The notes under the pieces are model-generated. The model was not told where the DNA came from. It searched no databases and saw nothing but the letters and a program-made list of their open reading frames with translations. The translations under genes were made by a program, and so were the position numbers. A stretch of DNA of 35,857 nt from Lachnospiraceae bacterium. Lineage in GTDB: Bacteria > Bacillota > Clostridia > Lachnospirales > Lachnospiraceae. Numbering within the stretch: position 1 is the stretch's first letter; every line of letters starts with the position of its first letter. This document shows, one piece after another, positions 25,893 through 32,135 of the stretch. The stretch spans positions 1 to 35,857 of the forward strand of contig JAFTVH010000161.1 of the NCBI GenBank assembly GCA_017465845.1. The letters are read 5' to 3'.

Positions 25893-26585
25893 ATGAACGA
25901 AGATAGAATAGCCATTATGTTTGACCTGATTACAGGCATTGTGACGGTCATTATTATTGGTATTGTCATTTTGATGATACCATATCAGAAGGCTTCACAG
26001 AGGGACTCAAAGGAAGCTGTCATTATTGATGAATATCTGGAAGAGAAGCAGGCAGATATATCGCCGGTACCGAAGCCAGGCAGTGCTGCATCTGAGTCTG
26101 ATACTGCAGAGTTGGTCCAATCGGAGTATGAGCGGCCAGATAATAATACTGCAGCTGTGTCCAAGCAATATTATAAAGGTACGGTGGATAGTATTCTTGT
26201 CATAGACAAAATCGGTCTGGCGAAAGCAATTATCCGAGGGTCAGAAAATGATTATAATCTCTCCCGGTATCTGTTTGTGACAGCGGACCAGACATCTGTA
26301 CTTGGAGTAGATAATTATGTGATATATGGGCACTGTTCCCAGACTTATGGACACAGCTTTAACCGGTTGGACGAGATGCAGGTTGGTGACAACTTCCAAT
26401 TGATTCAGGGAACGGAAACATATCAGTATACTGTGACGAATATTCAGCTGGAACTTAGAGAGAATGCATCGCCCCTTCTTAGCACCGGGACCAATACCGT
26501 ACAACTGGTATCCTGTGAGAAGAAACGAGTGGAAGGATTCCCGGAAAAGAGATTGATTATTGTGACAGCAGAAATAGCGTCATAA
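25893..26585 (+). CDS. Sortase, probably dedicated to the adjacent adhesin
   Basis: This 230-residue transpeptidase has an N-terminal membrane anchor (about 8-30) and a stalk of about 55 residues. The sortase barrel starts at YYKGTVDSILVIDKIGL. The catalytic triad is visible: His147 in IYGHCSQTYG, Cys208 in QLVSCEKK and Arg220 in EKRLIIVTAE. The Cys motif is LVSC instead of the common TLxTC, so I do not place it firmly in a class; parts look class B-like. ATG 25893 follows GAAAGGG; an upstream start at 25836 would run through the terminator hairpin. Its neighbour carries the unusual IPKLG sorting motif, so this enzyme probably recognises that signal. Confidence 0.85.
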   Translation: MNEDRIAIMFDLITGIVTVIIIGIVILMIPYQKASQRDSKEAVIIDEYLEEKQADISPVPKPGSAASESDTAELVQSEYERPDNNTAAVSKQYYKGTVDSILVIDKIGLAKAIIRGSENDYNLSRYLFVTADQTSVLGVDNYVIYGHCSQTYGHSFNRLDEMQVGDNFQLIQGTETYQYTVTNIQLELRENASPLLSTGTNTVQLVSCEKKRVEGFPEKRLIIVTAEIAS

Positions 26586-26616
26586 GAGGTTTATTATCAA
26601 AGAAAGGAGCCGATGG

Positions 26617-27183
26617 ATGAAAAAGTTGAAAAAGATCCTAATTACCTGCACATTTATCATGAGTATTTTCTGCTTTTGCTGTATTCCGGTAAAAGCGGAT
26701 ACAGATGGAACAGAACTAAATATACTGGAGCCATCCAAACTGGAGATTCAGTTAGGGCAGGACTGGAGCGGCGTGCAGTTTCAATTAAAGACTGATGTTG
26801 GATTGTATCCGGAAGAAATTACAGTAGGAGAAGATGGAGTACTCAGATTAGAAATCGGAGGGAGCAGTACCTACATACTGATCTGTTTAAATTCAGAAGT
26901 GGCAGCGCCAAGCCCGGACCAGACAGATAGTACACCTGTTTTAGAGGACTCAGATGATGCAGAAACAGATCCTTCTGAATCAGAAACTGCAGAAGAGAGT
27001 GTAACGGAAGATGCGGCAACTACGAATGGAAATACAGGTACCGTGGCAGGCATTCCGATTATGCATTTACTGTTGTTCTGTGGTGGGCTTTTGATATCGG
27101 TGGGAACGCTGATAGCGATTCGCGTGATCTCCAATAAGAAAAGAGACGTATATGAGTATGACGATGATGAGGAAGATGAATAA
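26617..27183 (+). CDS. Small anchored surface protein with acidic cytoplasmic tail
   Basis: This 188-residue protein has a signal peptide (cleavage near VKA-DTD), an outer domain of about 75 residues with SKLEIQLGQDWSGVQFQLKTDVGLYPEEI, and an acidic Ser/Thr/Glu linker. One membrane helix follows (IMHLLLFCGGLLISVGTLIAI), then a basic stop-transfer and a DDDEEDE tail. No LPxTG or IPKLG motif is present, so it is probably a type I membrane protein and not sortase-anchored. It is 31 nt after the sortase and may be a partner of the adhesin-sortase system. Family not recognised. Confidence 0.65.
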   Translation: MKKLKKILITCTFIMSIFCFCCIPVKADTDGTELNILEPSKLEIQLGQDWSGVQFQLKTDVGLYPEEITVGEDGVLRLEIGGSSTYILICLNSEVAAPSPDQTDSTPVLEDSDDAETDPSESETAEESVTEDAATTNGNTGTVAGIPIMHLLLFCGGLLISVGTLIAIRVISNKKRDVYEYDDDEEDE

Positions 27184-27214
27184 CACATCATACTCGAAAA
27201 AAAGAAACCTAAAA

Positions 27215-27250
27215 GGAATATTATAAATATTAAATAATTATAAATATTCC
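27215..27250 (+). repeat. AT-rich inverted/direct repeat upstream of leader-RNA promoter
   Basis: GGAATATT (27215-27222) and AATATTCC (27243-27250) form an inverted repeat. The 12-mer ATTATAAATATT also occurs twice in direct orientation (27220-27231 and 27237-27248, 17 bp apart). The block ends 8 bp before the -35 element, a good place for an activator or repressor. Confidence 0.5.
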
Positions 27251-27258
27251 CGTAAGGC

Positions 27259-27287
27259 TTGACTTGCGAAACGACCAATGCTATACT
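27259..27287 (+). promoter_or_regulatory. Promoter of the structured leader RNA
   Basis: TTGACT (27259-27264) and TATACT (27282-27287) are separated by 17 bp, each one base from consensus. Transcription should begin near 27293-27295. Confidence 0.8.
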
Positions 27288-27292
27288 GAGAC

Positions 27293-27533
27293 CGTGGCAG
27301 GGGCTTGCGCCCAGGCTTTCGGTCCTTCGAGTATGGAGGCAGACCTATCCAGAGGCGGTAGGGAACCGTTACGGATTTTAGCGCAATGAGCGGATCCACA
27401 ATGACGCAAGCCATTTTCTGAATTGAATAAGCCGGAAGGCTGCTTAAATAGCGTACAGAGTACATGCTGGGTGAAGATTCATCCGGTACAGTGACTCTGT
27501 ATTTTTGTTTTTGCGGATCTTCCGGCTTTTTTT
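27293..27533 (+). ncRNA. Structured leader RNA, probable DUF3268-type cis-regulatory RNA
   Basis: About 240 nt between a good promoter and a terminator, without a credible gene. GGCTTGCG (27302-27309) pairs perfectly with CGCAAGCC (27405-27412) to close a large domain. A local GGGC-TTGC-GCCC hairpin (27301-27312) competes with that helix. AAGCCGGAAG (27429-27438) pairs with CTTCCGGCTT (27519-27528), enclosing TACAGAGT/ACTCTGTA (27454-27461 and 27494-27501), and seven T follow. The next gene is a DUF3268 zinc-finger protein. I recall a published DUF3268 RNA motif in Firmicutes, and this leader is a candidate member; identity was not checked by alignment. Confidence 0.7.
27429..27533 (+). terminator. 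Long-arm terminator ending the leader RNA
   Basis: A perfect 10-bp outer stem with an internal 8-bp hairpin, then T7 at 27527-27533. The end is 9 nt before the GGAGG site (27543) of the DUF3268 gene, as expected for transcription attenuation. Confidence 0.75.
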
Positions 27534-27557
27534 CGTACAAATGGAGGTTGAAAGAAA

Positions 27558-28043
27558 TTGAAAAAAGGTAAAAAGAGAAAGGGAATGAACTATAGCAACA
27601 TGCGCTGTCCCTATTGCGGTGGACGCGCACAGCTTAGAAAGGCGGATGGCATCTATAAAGATAATAGCAGGGGAATGATGCTTTATGTTTGTGAGAATTA
27701 TCCGGAATGCGACACTTATGTGCGCACACATGCAGGCACCTGTGTTCCGGTGGGGAGTATGGCCAATCAGGAATTACGGAAACTACGACGTACTGCGCAC
27801 CATTATTTTGATAGATTACATACTTCGGGCCTTATGAGCAGAGAGGAAGCTTATCGTTGGTTGGCATCTGAGATCAGTGCACCGCTTTCAGAAGCACATA
27901 TTGGTCATTTGGGTGAGTATTACTGCAAAGAAGTGATCAGGAAAAGTAAAGAAATGTTAGAACAGCAGGAAAAGCGTAAAAAACTACAGCGGTTAAGAAA
28001 GGAGAGACAGATTTATGCGGTTAACGGAAGAGCAGAGGCTTAA
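27558..28043 (+). CDS. DUF3268 zinc-finger protein
   Basis: This 161-residue basic protein shows the DUF3268 pattern: a zinc-ribbon with CPYCGG and VCENYPECDTYV, then GTCVPVGSMANQELRKLRRTAHHYFDRL and a HIGHLGEYYCKEVI helix. Two CxxC-type pairs should bind one zinc. Function in the family is not established; nucleic-acid binding is likely. TTG 27558 is about 10 nt after GGAGG; an in-frame ATG at 27585 (MNYSNMRC) with its own weak site is an alternative. A structured leader RNA with a terminator precedes it. The 3' end overlaps the sigma-like gene by 29 nt, so both are probably controlled by that leader. Confidence 0.83.
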   Translation: MKKGKKRKGMNYSNMRCPYCGGRAQLRKADGIYKDNSRGMMLYVCENYPECDTYVRTHAGTCVPVGSMANQELRKLRRTAHHYFDRLHTSGLMSREEAYRWLASEISAPLSEAHIGHLGEYYCKEVIRKSKEMLEQQEKRKKLQRLRKERQIYAVNGRAEA

Positions 28044-28548
28044 GGTAGAAGCCAATATGGGATTGGTAGGAAAAGTGATTGCGGATAAGGTTCATGGAAC
28101 CAATCAATATCGCATTTATAGTTATGAGGATCTGTATCAGATTGGATGTATCGGATTGTGTAAGGCGGCAGCAACTGACAAGGGCGGATGCTTTTCGACT
28201 TATGCATATCGTATGATCTGGAATGAGATCTGTGATGCACTCATTTATGTGAATCTACGTGCAAATAGAGAATTACTGACAGGTTGGGACAATGAATGCA
28301 CTCAAGTTAGCGAACCCTATAAGGAACCGGACGAGCATCAGGGGATTGAGATGGTGCTGAGTCAAATTAAGGGCGAAGTCTGTCCTACAATACAAAAGGG
28401 TATAGAGGCTTTGGTTTTGAAAGTCCAGGGATATTCTGGGAAAGAGATCGGTGAGAAGTATGGAGTTTCAGAAAGACTGGTAGCGGCATGGATCTCCAAA
28501 GCCAGAAAATATTTGAAATCCTGCCCACAGATCCAGCATCAAATCTGA
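28015..28548 (+). CDS. Sigma-70-like RNA polymerase sigma factor of the element
   Basis: This is a 177-residue small sigma factor. Region 2 is visible at about residues 15-80: NMGLVGKVIADKV, the YEDLYQIGCIGLCKAAATDKGGCFSTYAYRMIWNEI core-binding and -10 segment. Region 4 is near the end with GYSGKEIGEKYGVSERLVAAWISKARKYL as the -35 helix-turn-helix. There is no region 3 or region 1.1. It probably directs host polymerase to element promoters, or it may be an anti-termination-like regulator of this module. The gene overlaps DUF3268 upstream and lies 12 nt before the signal peptidase, so all appear to be one transcript. Confidence 0.8.
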   Translation: MRLTEEQRLKVEANMGLVGKVIADKVHGTNQYRIYSYEDLYQIGCIGLCKAAATDKGGCFSTYAYRMIWNEICDALIYVNLRANRELLTGWDNECTQVSEPYKEPDEHQGIEMVLSQIKGEVCPTIQKGIEALVLKVQGYSGKEIGEKYGVSERLVAAWISKARKYLKSCPQIQHQI

Positions 28549-28560
28549 GGGAGGCAATAG

Positions 28561-28977
28561 ATGAAACGTATAAAACATTATATAATACCTGCTATCTGCG
28601 CAGCGACAGTATTTCTGTTGCTGCGCTGTTTCTTTTTTATCGGATATGTACCGACCGAATCCATGGAGCCTACGATACCCAAGGGAAGCTTTATTATTGG
28701 AACGCGGATGATTAAGGATATAAGTAAGGGGGATGTCGTAGTTTTTAAAAGACAGAACCAGTTATTGGTAAAAAGAGTGGCTGCGCTGCCGGGAGAAATC
28801 ATAATGCGAGAAGGTGAGAGCGTAGCTGTTCCGGCAGGTTGTTACTATGTGCTGGGAGATAATAGGGAGAAATCCTGGGATTCCCGGTTTTGGGAGGACC
28901 CATTCATAGAGCACGAAAAGATTCTGGCCAGAATATTTTCAAAATCAATGGTCGAGTCCGATAAGGAGGTTCCATGA
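28561..28977 (+). CDS. Minimal type I signal peptidase
   Basis: This 138-residue membrane protease has one N-terminal helix (about 8-28). The Ser-Lys dyad is intact: Ser34 in PTESMEPTI and Lys71 in LLVKRVAALPGE. The conserved VLGDNREKSWDSRFW box is present. It removes signal peptides on the outer face of the membrane. At 138 residues it lacks the extra domain of larger enzymes, as is usual for short Gram-positive versions. Carriage on the element, near proteins with signal peptides and a sortase, suggests it processes the element's own surface proteins; the general secretory pool could be used as well. It overlaps the next gene by 4 nt (ATGA). Confidence 0.9.
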   Translation: MKRIKHYIIPAICAATVFLLLRCFFFIGYVPTESMEPTIPKGSFIIGTRMIKDISKGDVVVFKRQNQLLVKRVAALPGEIIMREGESVAVPAGCYYVLGDNREKSWDSRFWEDPFIEHEKILARIFSKSMVESDKEVP

Positions 28978-29867
28978 GAGATCTTACAAACCAGTGTTTT
29001 GGGCGACTGACGGCTGTGGAACCAATCCGCAAGGAGACGAAAAAGGGATATATCTGGAAATGTAAGTGCTCCTGCGGAGGAAGTAAGGAGGTACCAGCAG
29101 TTTATTTATTGAATGGTCATACCAAGAGCTGTGGATGTATAAAGCTGGAAAACAAAAAGAAACAGGATATTACCGGGAAACGTTGGGGAAGACTGGTTGC
29201 ACTTGAGTTTATGTACGTGGAGAATAGTAAATCGTATTGGCTTTTTCAATGTGATTGCGGGAATCAAAAGGTGATTGCTGCTTCTGATGTGAAGCATTCA
29301 GGAACCAGGAGCTGTGGTTGCCTGGCAAATGAGCATGCAACAAGTCTGAATAGACAGGATATCAGCGGCGAACGATTCGATAGGCTGGAAGCAGTTTGCC
29401 CTACCGATGAGCGTGATGAAGCCGGGTCGGTTATATGGAAGTGTATCTGTCAGTGCGGAAATGAGGTAAAGTATTCTGTAAATCAACTCCGTAGCGGCAG
29501 GATTCATAGCTGCGGATGTTGGTATCAGGAGACGAGAAAAACATGCTACCAGACGCGGCGTGACCTGCAGGAGCAGACCTCTGTAAGTGCCCTAATTGCC
29601 TCTAAAAAGCCGAATAAAAATAATACTTCCGGATATACGGGTGTTTATCTGGAAAAGAAGACCGGGCGATGGCAAGCCTATATTAATTTGCAGAAGCGGC
29701 GTTATTATTTGGGGAGTTATGAAGATATTGCTACAGCTGCCTCGATACGTTCACATGCAGAAAAGCATTTTCATGATCCAATCATAGTTGAGCATTTTGA
29801 GAAAATGAATTCCAGAAAGAAAGCACAATTTTTGGAGTATGTAAGCCGGATGAAAGAGGAGGGATAA
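28974..29867 (+). CDS. Triple zinc-ribbon protein with C-terminal AP2 domain
   Basis: This 297-residue DNA-binding protein has three similar modules of about 65 residues, each opening with (I/F)xGxRxxRLxAxE-like text and holding a CxCG ... SCGC zinc-binding set (about 30-56, 92-116 and 152-184). The C-terminus (about 215-265) is an AP2-like domain: SGYTGVYLEKKTGRWQAYINLQKRRYYLGSYEDIATAA. AP2 domains of this kind are common in phage and homing endonucleases, but no HNH or other nuclease motif is visible. It could be a regulator, or a nuclease relic that keeps only DNA-binding parts. The ATGA overlap with the signal peptidase makes it the last gene of that operon. Confidence 0.8.
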   Translation: MRDLTNQCFGRLTAVEPIRKETKKGYIWKCKCSCGGSKEVPAVYLLNGHTKSCGCIKLENKKKQDITGKRWGRLVALEFMYVENSKSYWLFQCDCGNQKVIAASDVKHSGTRSCGCLANEHATSLNRQDISGERFDRLEAVCPTDERDEAGSVIWKCICQCGNEVKYSVNQLRSGRIHSCGCWYQETRKTCYQTRRDLQEQTSVSALIASKKPNKNNTSGYTGVYLEKKTGRWQAYINLQKRRYYLGSYEDIATAASIRSHAEKHFHDPIIVEHFEKMNSRKKAQFLEYVSRMKEEG

Positions 29868-30003
29868 TTGGAGTAAGTAAGATTTGAGAAACAAGAAGCC
29901 CAGTTCTTATGGACTTCATTGTTATGCCGGACATGACAAAAAGGGCTGACGTAAACCGCCAGTATCAGAAATGAAACATTCAAACACAGATTTTTTATGA
30001 CGA

Positions 30004-30252
30004 TTAGTTCTCTATATCTAATCCTTCAAAGAACTCATCATAAGAGCAGCCATAAAGCTTCTTTAGGGCGACGAGCACGCTGATTCTGATATTCAGCTCG
30101 CCACCTTCATATTGAGAGTAGGCGCTTCTGCCGATATCACAACCAAAGCGTTGTAATTCAGCACATAGTTTTTCTTGGGAGTAGCCATGGTCTAGTCGTA
30201 ACCTGCGTAGGTTATCGCCCATTCGCATGTCCCTTTTCAATTTTTGTTCCAT
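30004..30252 (-). CDS. XRE-family HTH repressor
   Basis: This 82-residue DNA-binding protein is a nearly complete Cro/C1-type helix-turn-helix: NLRRLRLDHGYSQEKLCAELQRFGCDIGRSAYSQYEGGELNIRISVLVALKKLYGCSYDEFF. It has no C-terminal effector domain. The ribosome site GAGGTGA precedes the ATG on the minus strand. It is the only clear minus-strand gene in the window and is divergent from the gene at 30547. Three TTGCAA palindromic cores lie just upstream (30279-30338), probably its operator. Likely roles are control of its own promoter and of the rightward genes or transfer. Confidence 0.88.
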   Translation of the reverse strand: MEQKLKRDMRMGDNLRRLRLDHGYSQEKLCAELQRFGCDIGRSAYSQYEGGELNIRISVLVALKKLYGCSYDEFFEGLDIEN

Positions 30253-30277
30253 AGTTCACCTCGATTGACAGGTATTG

Positions 30278-30338
30278 GTTGCAACTATTTCCATTTTATG
30301 ATATAGTGGAAGAAAATGTTGCAAGCGATACCTTGCAA
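30278..30338 (-). promoter_or_regulatory. TTGCAA-containing operator/promoter of the XRE gene
   Basis: TTGCAA occurs at 30279-30284 (as perfect GTTGCAAC), 30319-30324 and 30333-30338. On the minus strand the middle copy could serve as -35 with TATCAT as -10 (spacing 15), placing repressor sites over and around the promoter. Confidence 0.45.
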
Positions 30339-30470
30339 TTTAAAGAAGATAACAAAGACAGATAGGAAGGTGTGGATGATTAATATTTTGTCTATTATCT
30401 GTAGTTGTATAACTGATATGTAGAAAAACATAAAAAGAATATTGATTGCATCCTGTAATATCGGTAAATT

Positions 30471-30515
30471 CCTTTCCGCTGTTGTCTCATAAGTCAGCTG
30501 TGGAGAGGTTTTTTT
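30471..30515 (+). terminator. Terminator/attenuator before the gene at 30547
   Basis: CCTTTCC (30471-30477) pairs with GGAGAGG (30502-30508), with a second GCTG/CAGC pairing inside and a TGT bulge, followed by seven T. It is about 20 nt before the GGAGG site of the next gene. The remaining 30253-30470 holds the XRE operator and no gene that I can support. Confidence 0.65.
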
Positions 30516-30546
30516 GTATAAAATAAAACGTATGGAGGTATAGCAG

Positions 30547-31230
30547 ATGATGATGCGAAAGAAAAATCTGATACTCTTTATTGGCGCGATTTGTGTGGCT
30601 TTTATTGTGGGGTACTTTTGGCTGGGGCCAATGTGGAGAAGTGATAAAAGTGAGTGGCCAGAGTTCAATACTGAAGAAATTGAAATGATATATACTTCAA
30701 ATATCACAGAAGAAGATTGTAATTTCTGTGGGACACTTTTGAATTTGCATAGAGGTGAAGATAACCTTGGTATTTTCAGTATGAATGATGCCTTTATCTC
30801 ACCTATCCGGATCAATCGGTATGATGATTGGGGGCGTCTGGTAAAAAAAGGTGATTCCGGATCAGGGACGAATATAAATAATGCGGGAGAAAGCGGATTA
30901 ATGACCGTAGTAAGCGCCTATTCCAACAGGGGATATGCAACGGCTGATATCAGTATGGGAGAAGACAGAGAGTTGGATATTAATCTTGCTGCGCAGCATT
31001 ACTGTACATTGTGTCTCAATCGAATCATGAGTGAGACATCTTGGGGAGAACCATATGGTGTGGGAATGATCAATTACAAAACGGGTGAGATCAAATTATT
31101 TACAGATAGTCTTAGAGGGTTTATGCTGGGTGACTATTATGTATCGTGTGAGCCTTATGCAGAGGGAGAGTCAGAGGAGATTACAGATATTGATTTGCTT
31201 GTCTTTTATTGCCCGGATCGCTATGAATAA
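30547..31230 (+). CDS. Hypothetical membrane-anchored protein with two CxxC motifs
   Basis: This 227-residue protein is not recognised. An N-terminal helix (LILFIGAICVAFIVGYFWL) anchors it, with the rest probably outside the cell. Two CxxC pairs, CNFC (about residue 59) and CTLC (about 156), could bind a metal or form disulfides. The C-terminal half reads as a compact alpha/beta fold (WGEPYGVGMINYKTGEIKLF). It has a good GGAGG site, directly after an attenuator-like hairpin, and starts a row of small unrecognised genes going right. Confidence 0.55.
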   Translation: MMMRKKNLILFIGAICVAFIVGYFWLGPMWRSDKSEWPEFNTEEIEMIYTSNITEEDCNFCGTLLNLHRGEDNLGIFSMNDAFISPIRINRYDDWGRLVKKGDSGSGTNINNAGESGLMTVVSAYSNRGYATADISMGEDRELDINLAAQHYCTLCLNRIMSETSWGEPYGVGMINYKTGEIKLFTDSLRGFMLGDYYVSCEPYAEGESEEITDIDLLVFYCPDRYE

Positions 31231-31262
31231 GGCAAGTGATAGAGGATACTGAGGGGAATGGA

Positions 31263-31472
31263 ATGAGAAAATGGATTCAGAAATTGCGATATAAAGCAAA
31301 ATTGCGACAGATGGATGATATGTGGAGATGGATGGGTGGTAGCTGCTGGGGCCTGTTTCCGCCGTCATTTTATTTGACGCATACGCAGGAAGAGATACAA
31401 CGAAGAAAAAAAGCGGAACTGGATAAGCTGAAGGCTATGCTGGAAGAGTACAAGGAAAAGAATGGTCTGTAA
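31263..31472 (+). CDS. Small hypothetical charged protein
   Basis: This 69-residue protein has a basic, tryptophan-containing N-terminus (MRKWIQKLRYKAKLRQMDDMWRWMGG), a short aromatic stretch (WGLFPPSFYL) and a C-terminal helix rich in K and E likely to be a coiled coil (EEIQRRKKAELDKLKAMLEEYKEKNGL). ATG 31263 has GAGGGGA upstream and is preferred over GTG 31236. It lies 32 nt after the preceding gene, probably co-transcribed. Function unknown. Confidence 0.5.
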   Translation: MRKWIQKLRYKAKLRQMDDMWRWMGGSCWGLFPPSFYLTHTQEEIQRRKKAELDKLKAMLEEYKEKNGL

Positions 31473-31507
31473 ACAGTAAGCTTAAGCCTGGATTAGGATT
31501 AACTGAC

Positions 31508-32002
31508 ATGAAGAAAAATGAGTGGATATATGATATGGTAAATGGCTCTCTTATAGGAGATGCCCTGATGCTACCAAAGGAAGATTTGATTGTTACCAGT
31601 GAATTTAAAGAGGGAATGTATTGCTATCAGCAGTACGAGAAGGTATTTCACGCCAAAATGAGAATCGAAGAGCAGCTCTTGTCAGATGAAGATGAGGATA
31701 CCGAGCTAATCATCAATAACATGAACGATATTATAAGGTACCTTTCCATGAATGTGTATGATAATGCGAAATCAGGTGCTCCGAAGGGTAAATTAACCGG
31801 AGCGTTTGATAATGATCCGTATTGTCGTGAGAAATATATGGAGATACTTGCTGCAAAAGCCAATCTGGAGCTTAGGCTGGTTACTGGTAGCCATCCGGAT
31901 GTTGAGACCATGATTGATGGGATGGATAACATCATGAAGCATGTTGTACTAAAAATGTATGAGTATGGGAAGATGGCAGCGAAAAGAAATCGGGCAGGAT
32001 GA
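31508..32002 (+). CDS. Hypothetical protein with two tandem similar halves
   Basis: This 164-residue helical protein is built from two related units of about 55 residues. YCYQQYEKVFHAKMRIEEQLLSDEDEDTE (followed by MNDIIRYLSMNVYDNAK) matches YCREKYMEILAAKANLELRLVTGSHPDVE (followed by MDNIMKHVVLKMYEYGK) in order and spacing. This points to an internal duplication and a four-helix-type fold. No catalytic motif is visible, and I do not recognise the family with confidence. Ribosome binding looks weak (AGGAT upstream), so translation may be coupled to upstream genes. Confidence 0.6.
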   Translation: MKKNEWIYDMVNGSLIGDALMLPKEDLIVTSEFKEGMYCYQQYEKVFHAKMRIEEQLLSDEDEDTELIINNMNDIIRYLSMNVYDNAKSGAPKGKLTGAFDNDPYCREKYMEILAAKANLELRLVTGSHPDVETMIDGMDNIMKHVVLKMYEYGKMAAKRNRAG

Positions 32003-32078
32003 AAAAAGGTTGTGGTATATTTATTGGAGGACAAAAAGCCGCATATTAAGGCCAGCAAGGTTTCTGGACTTAAATCTA

Positions 32079-32122
32079 TGCTACAATATTATCGTAAAAA
32101 AAGGATGTAATATTTTACGATA
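32079..32122 (+). promoter_or_regulatory. Extended -10 promoter with TATCGTA operator
   Basis: TGCTACAAT (32079-32087) is an extended -10 element; no good -35 is present. Three bases later TATCGTAAAA (32090-32099) and TTTTACGATA (32113-32122) form a perfect 10-bp inverted repeat reaching the ribosome site. The half-sites match the operator at padR. Confidence 0.55.
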
Positions 32123-32135
32123 GGAGAATGTGGTT

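Larger units (their letters stand above)
1616..29867 (+). mobile_element. Core of an integrative conjugative element (ends not seen)
   Basis: The block holds a pilin-like protein, VirB6, NlpC/P60 hydrolase, PrgI, VirB4, VirD4, a stabilising toxin-antitoxin pair and a surface-adhesion block, nearly all on one strand. No integrase, excisionase, relaxase or attachment site is visible, so the limits are approximate and the flanking ABC and regulator genes may also belong to the element. Confidence 0.8.

Noticed and set aside
26617-27183. Sortase substrate status of the small acidic-tail protein
   Set aside because: No LPxTG- or IPKLG-like motif before the membrane helix, and the tail is long and acidic instead of short and basic.
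27333-27389. Possible 18-codon leader peptide within the structured RNA
   Set aside because: No ribosome site and no run of regulatory codons; the segment is better explained by RNA pairing.
29868-30003. AGCCC/GGGCT pairing between the convergent AP2 and XRE genes as a bidirectional terminator
   Set aside because: Arms are only 5 bp and about 45 nt apart, with no adjacent T-run on either strand.
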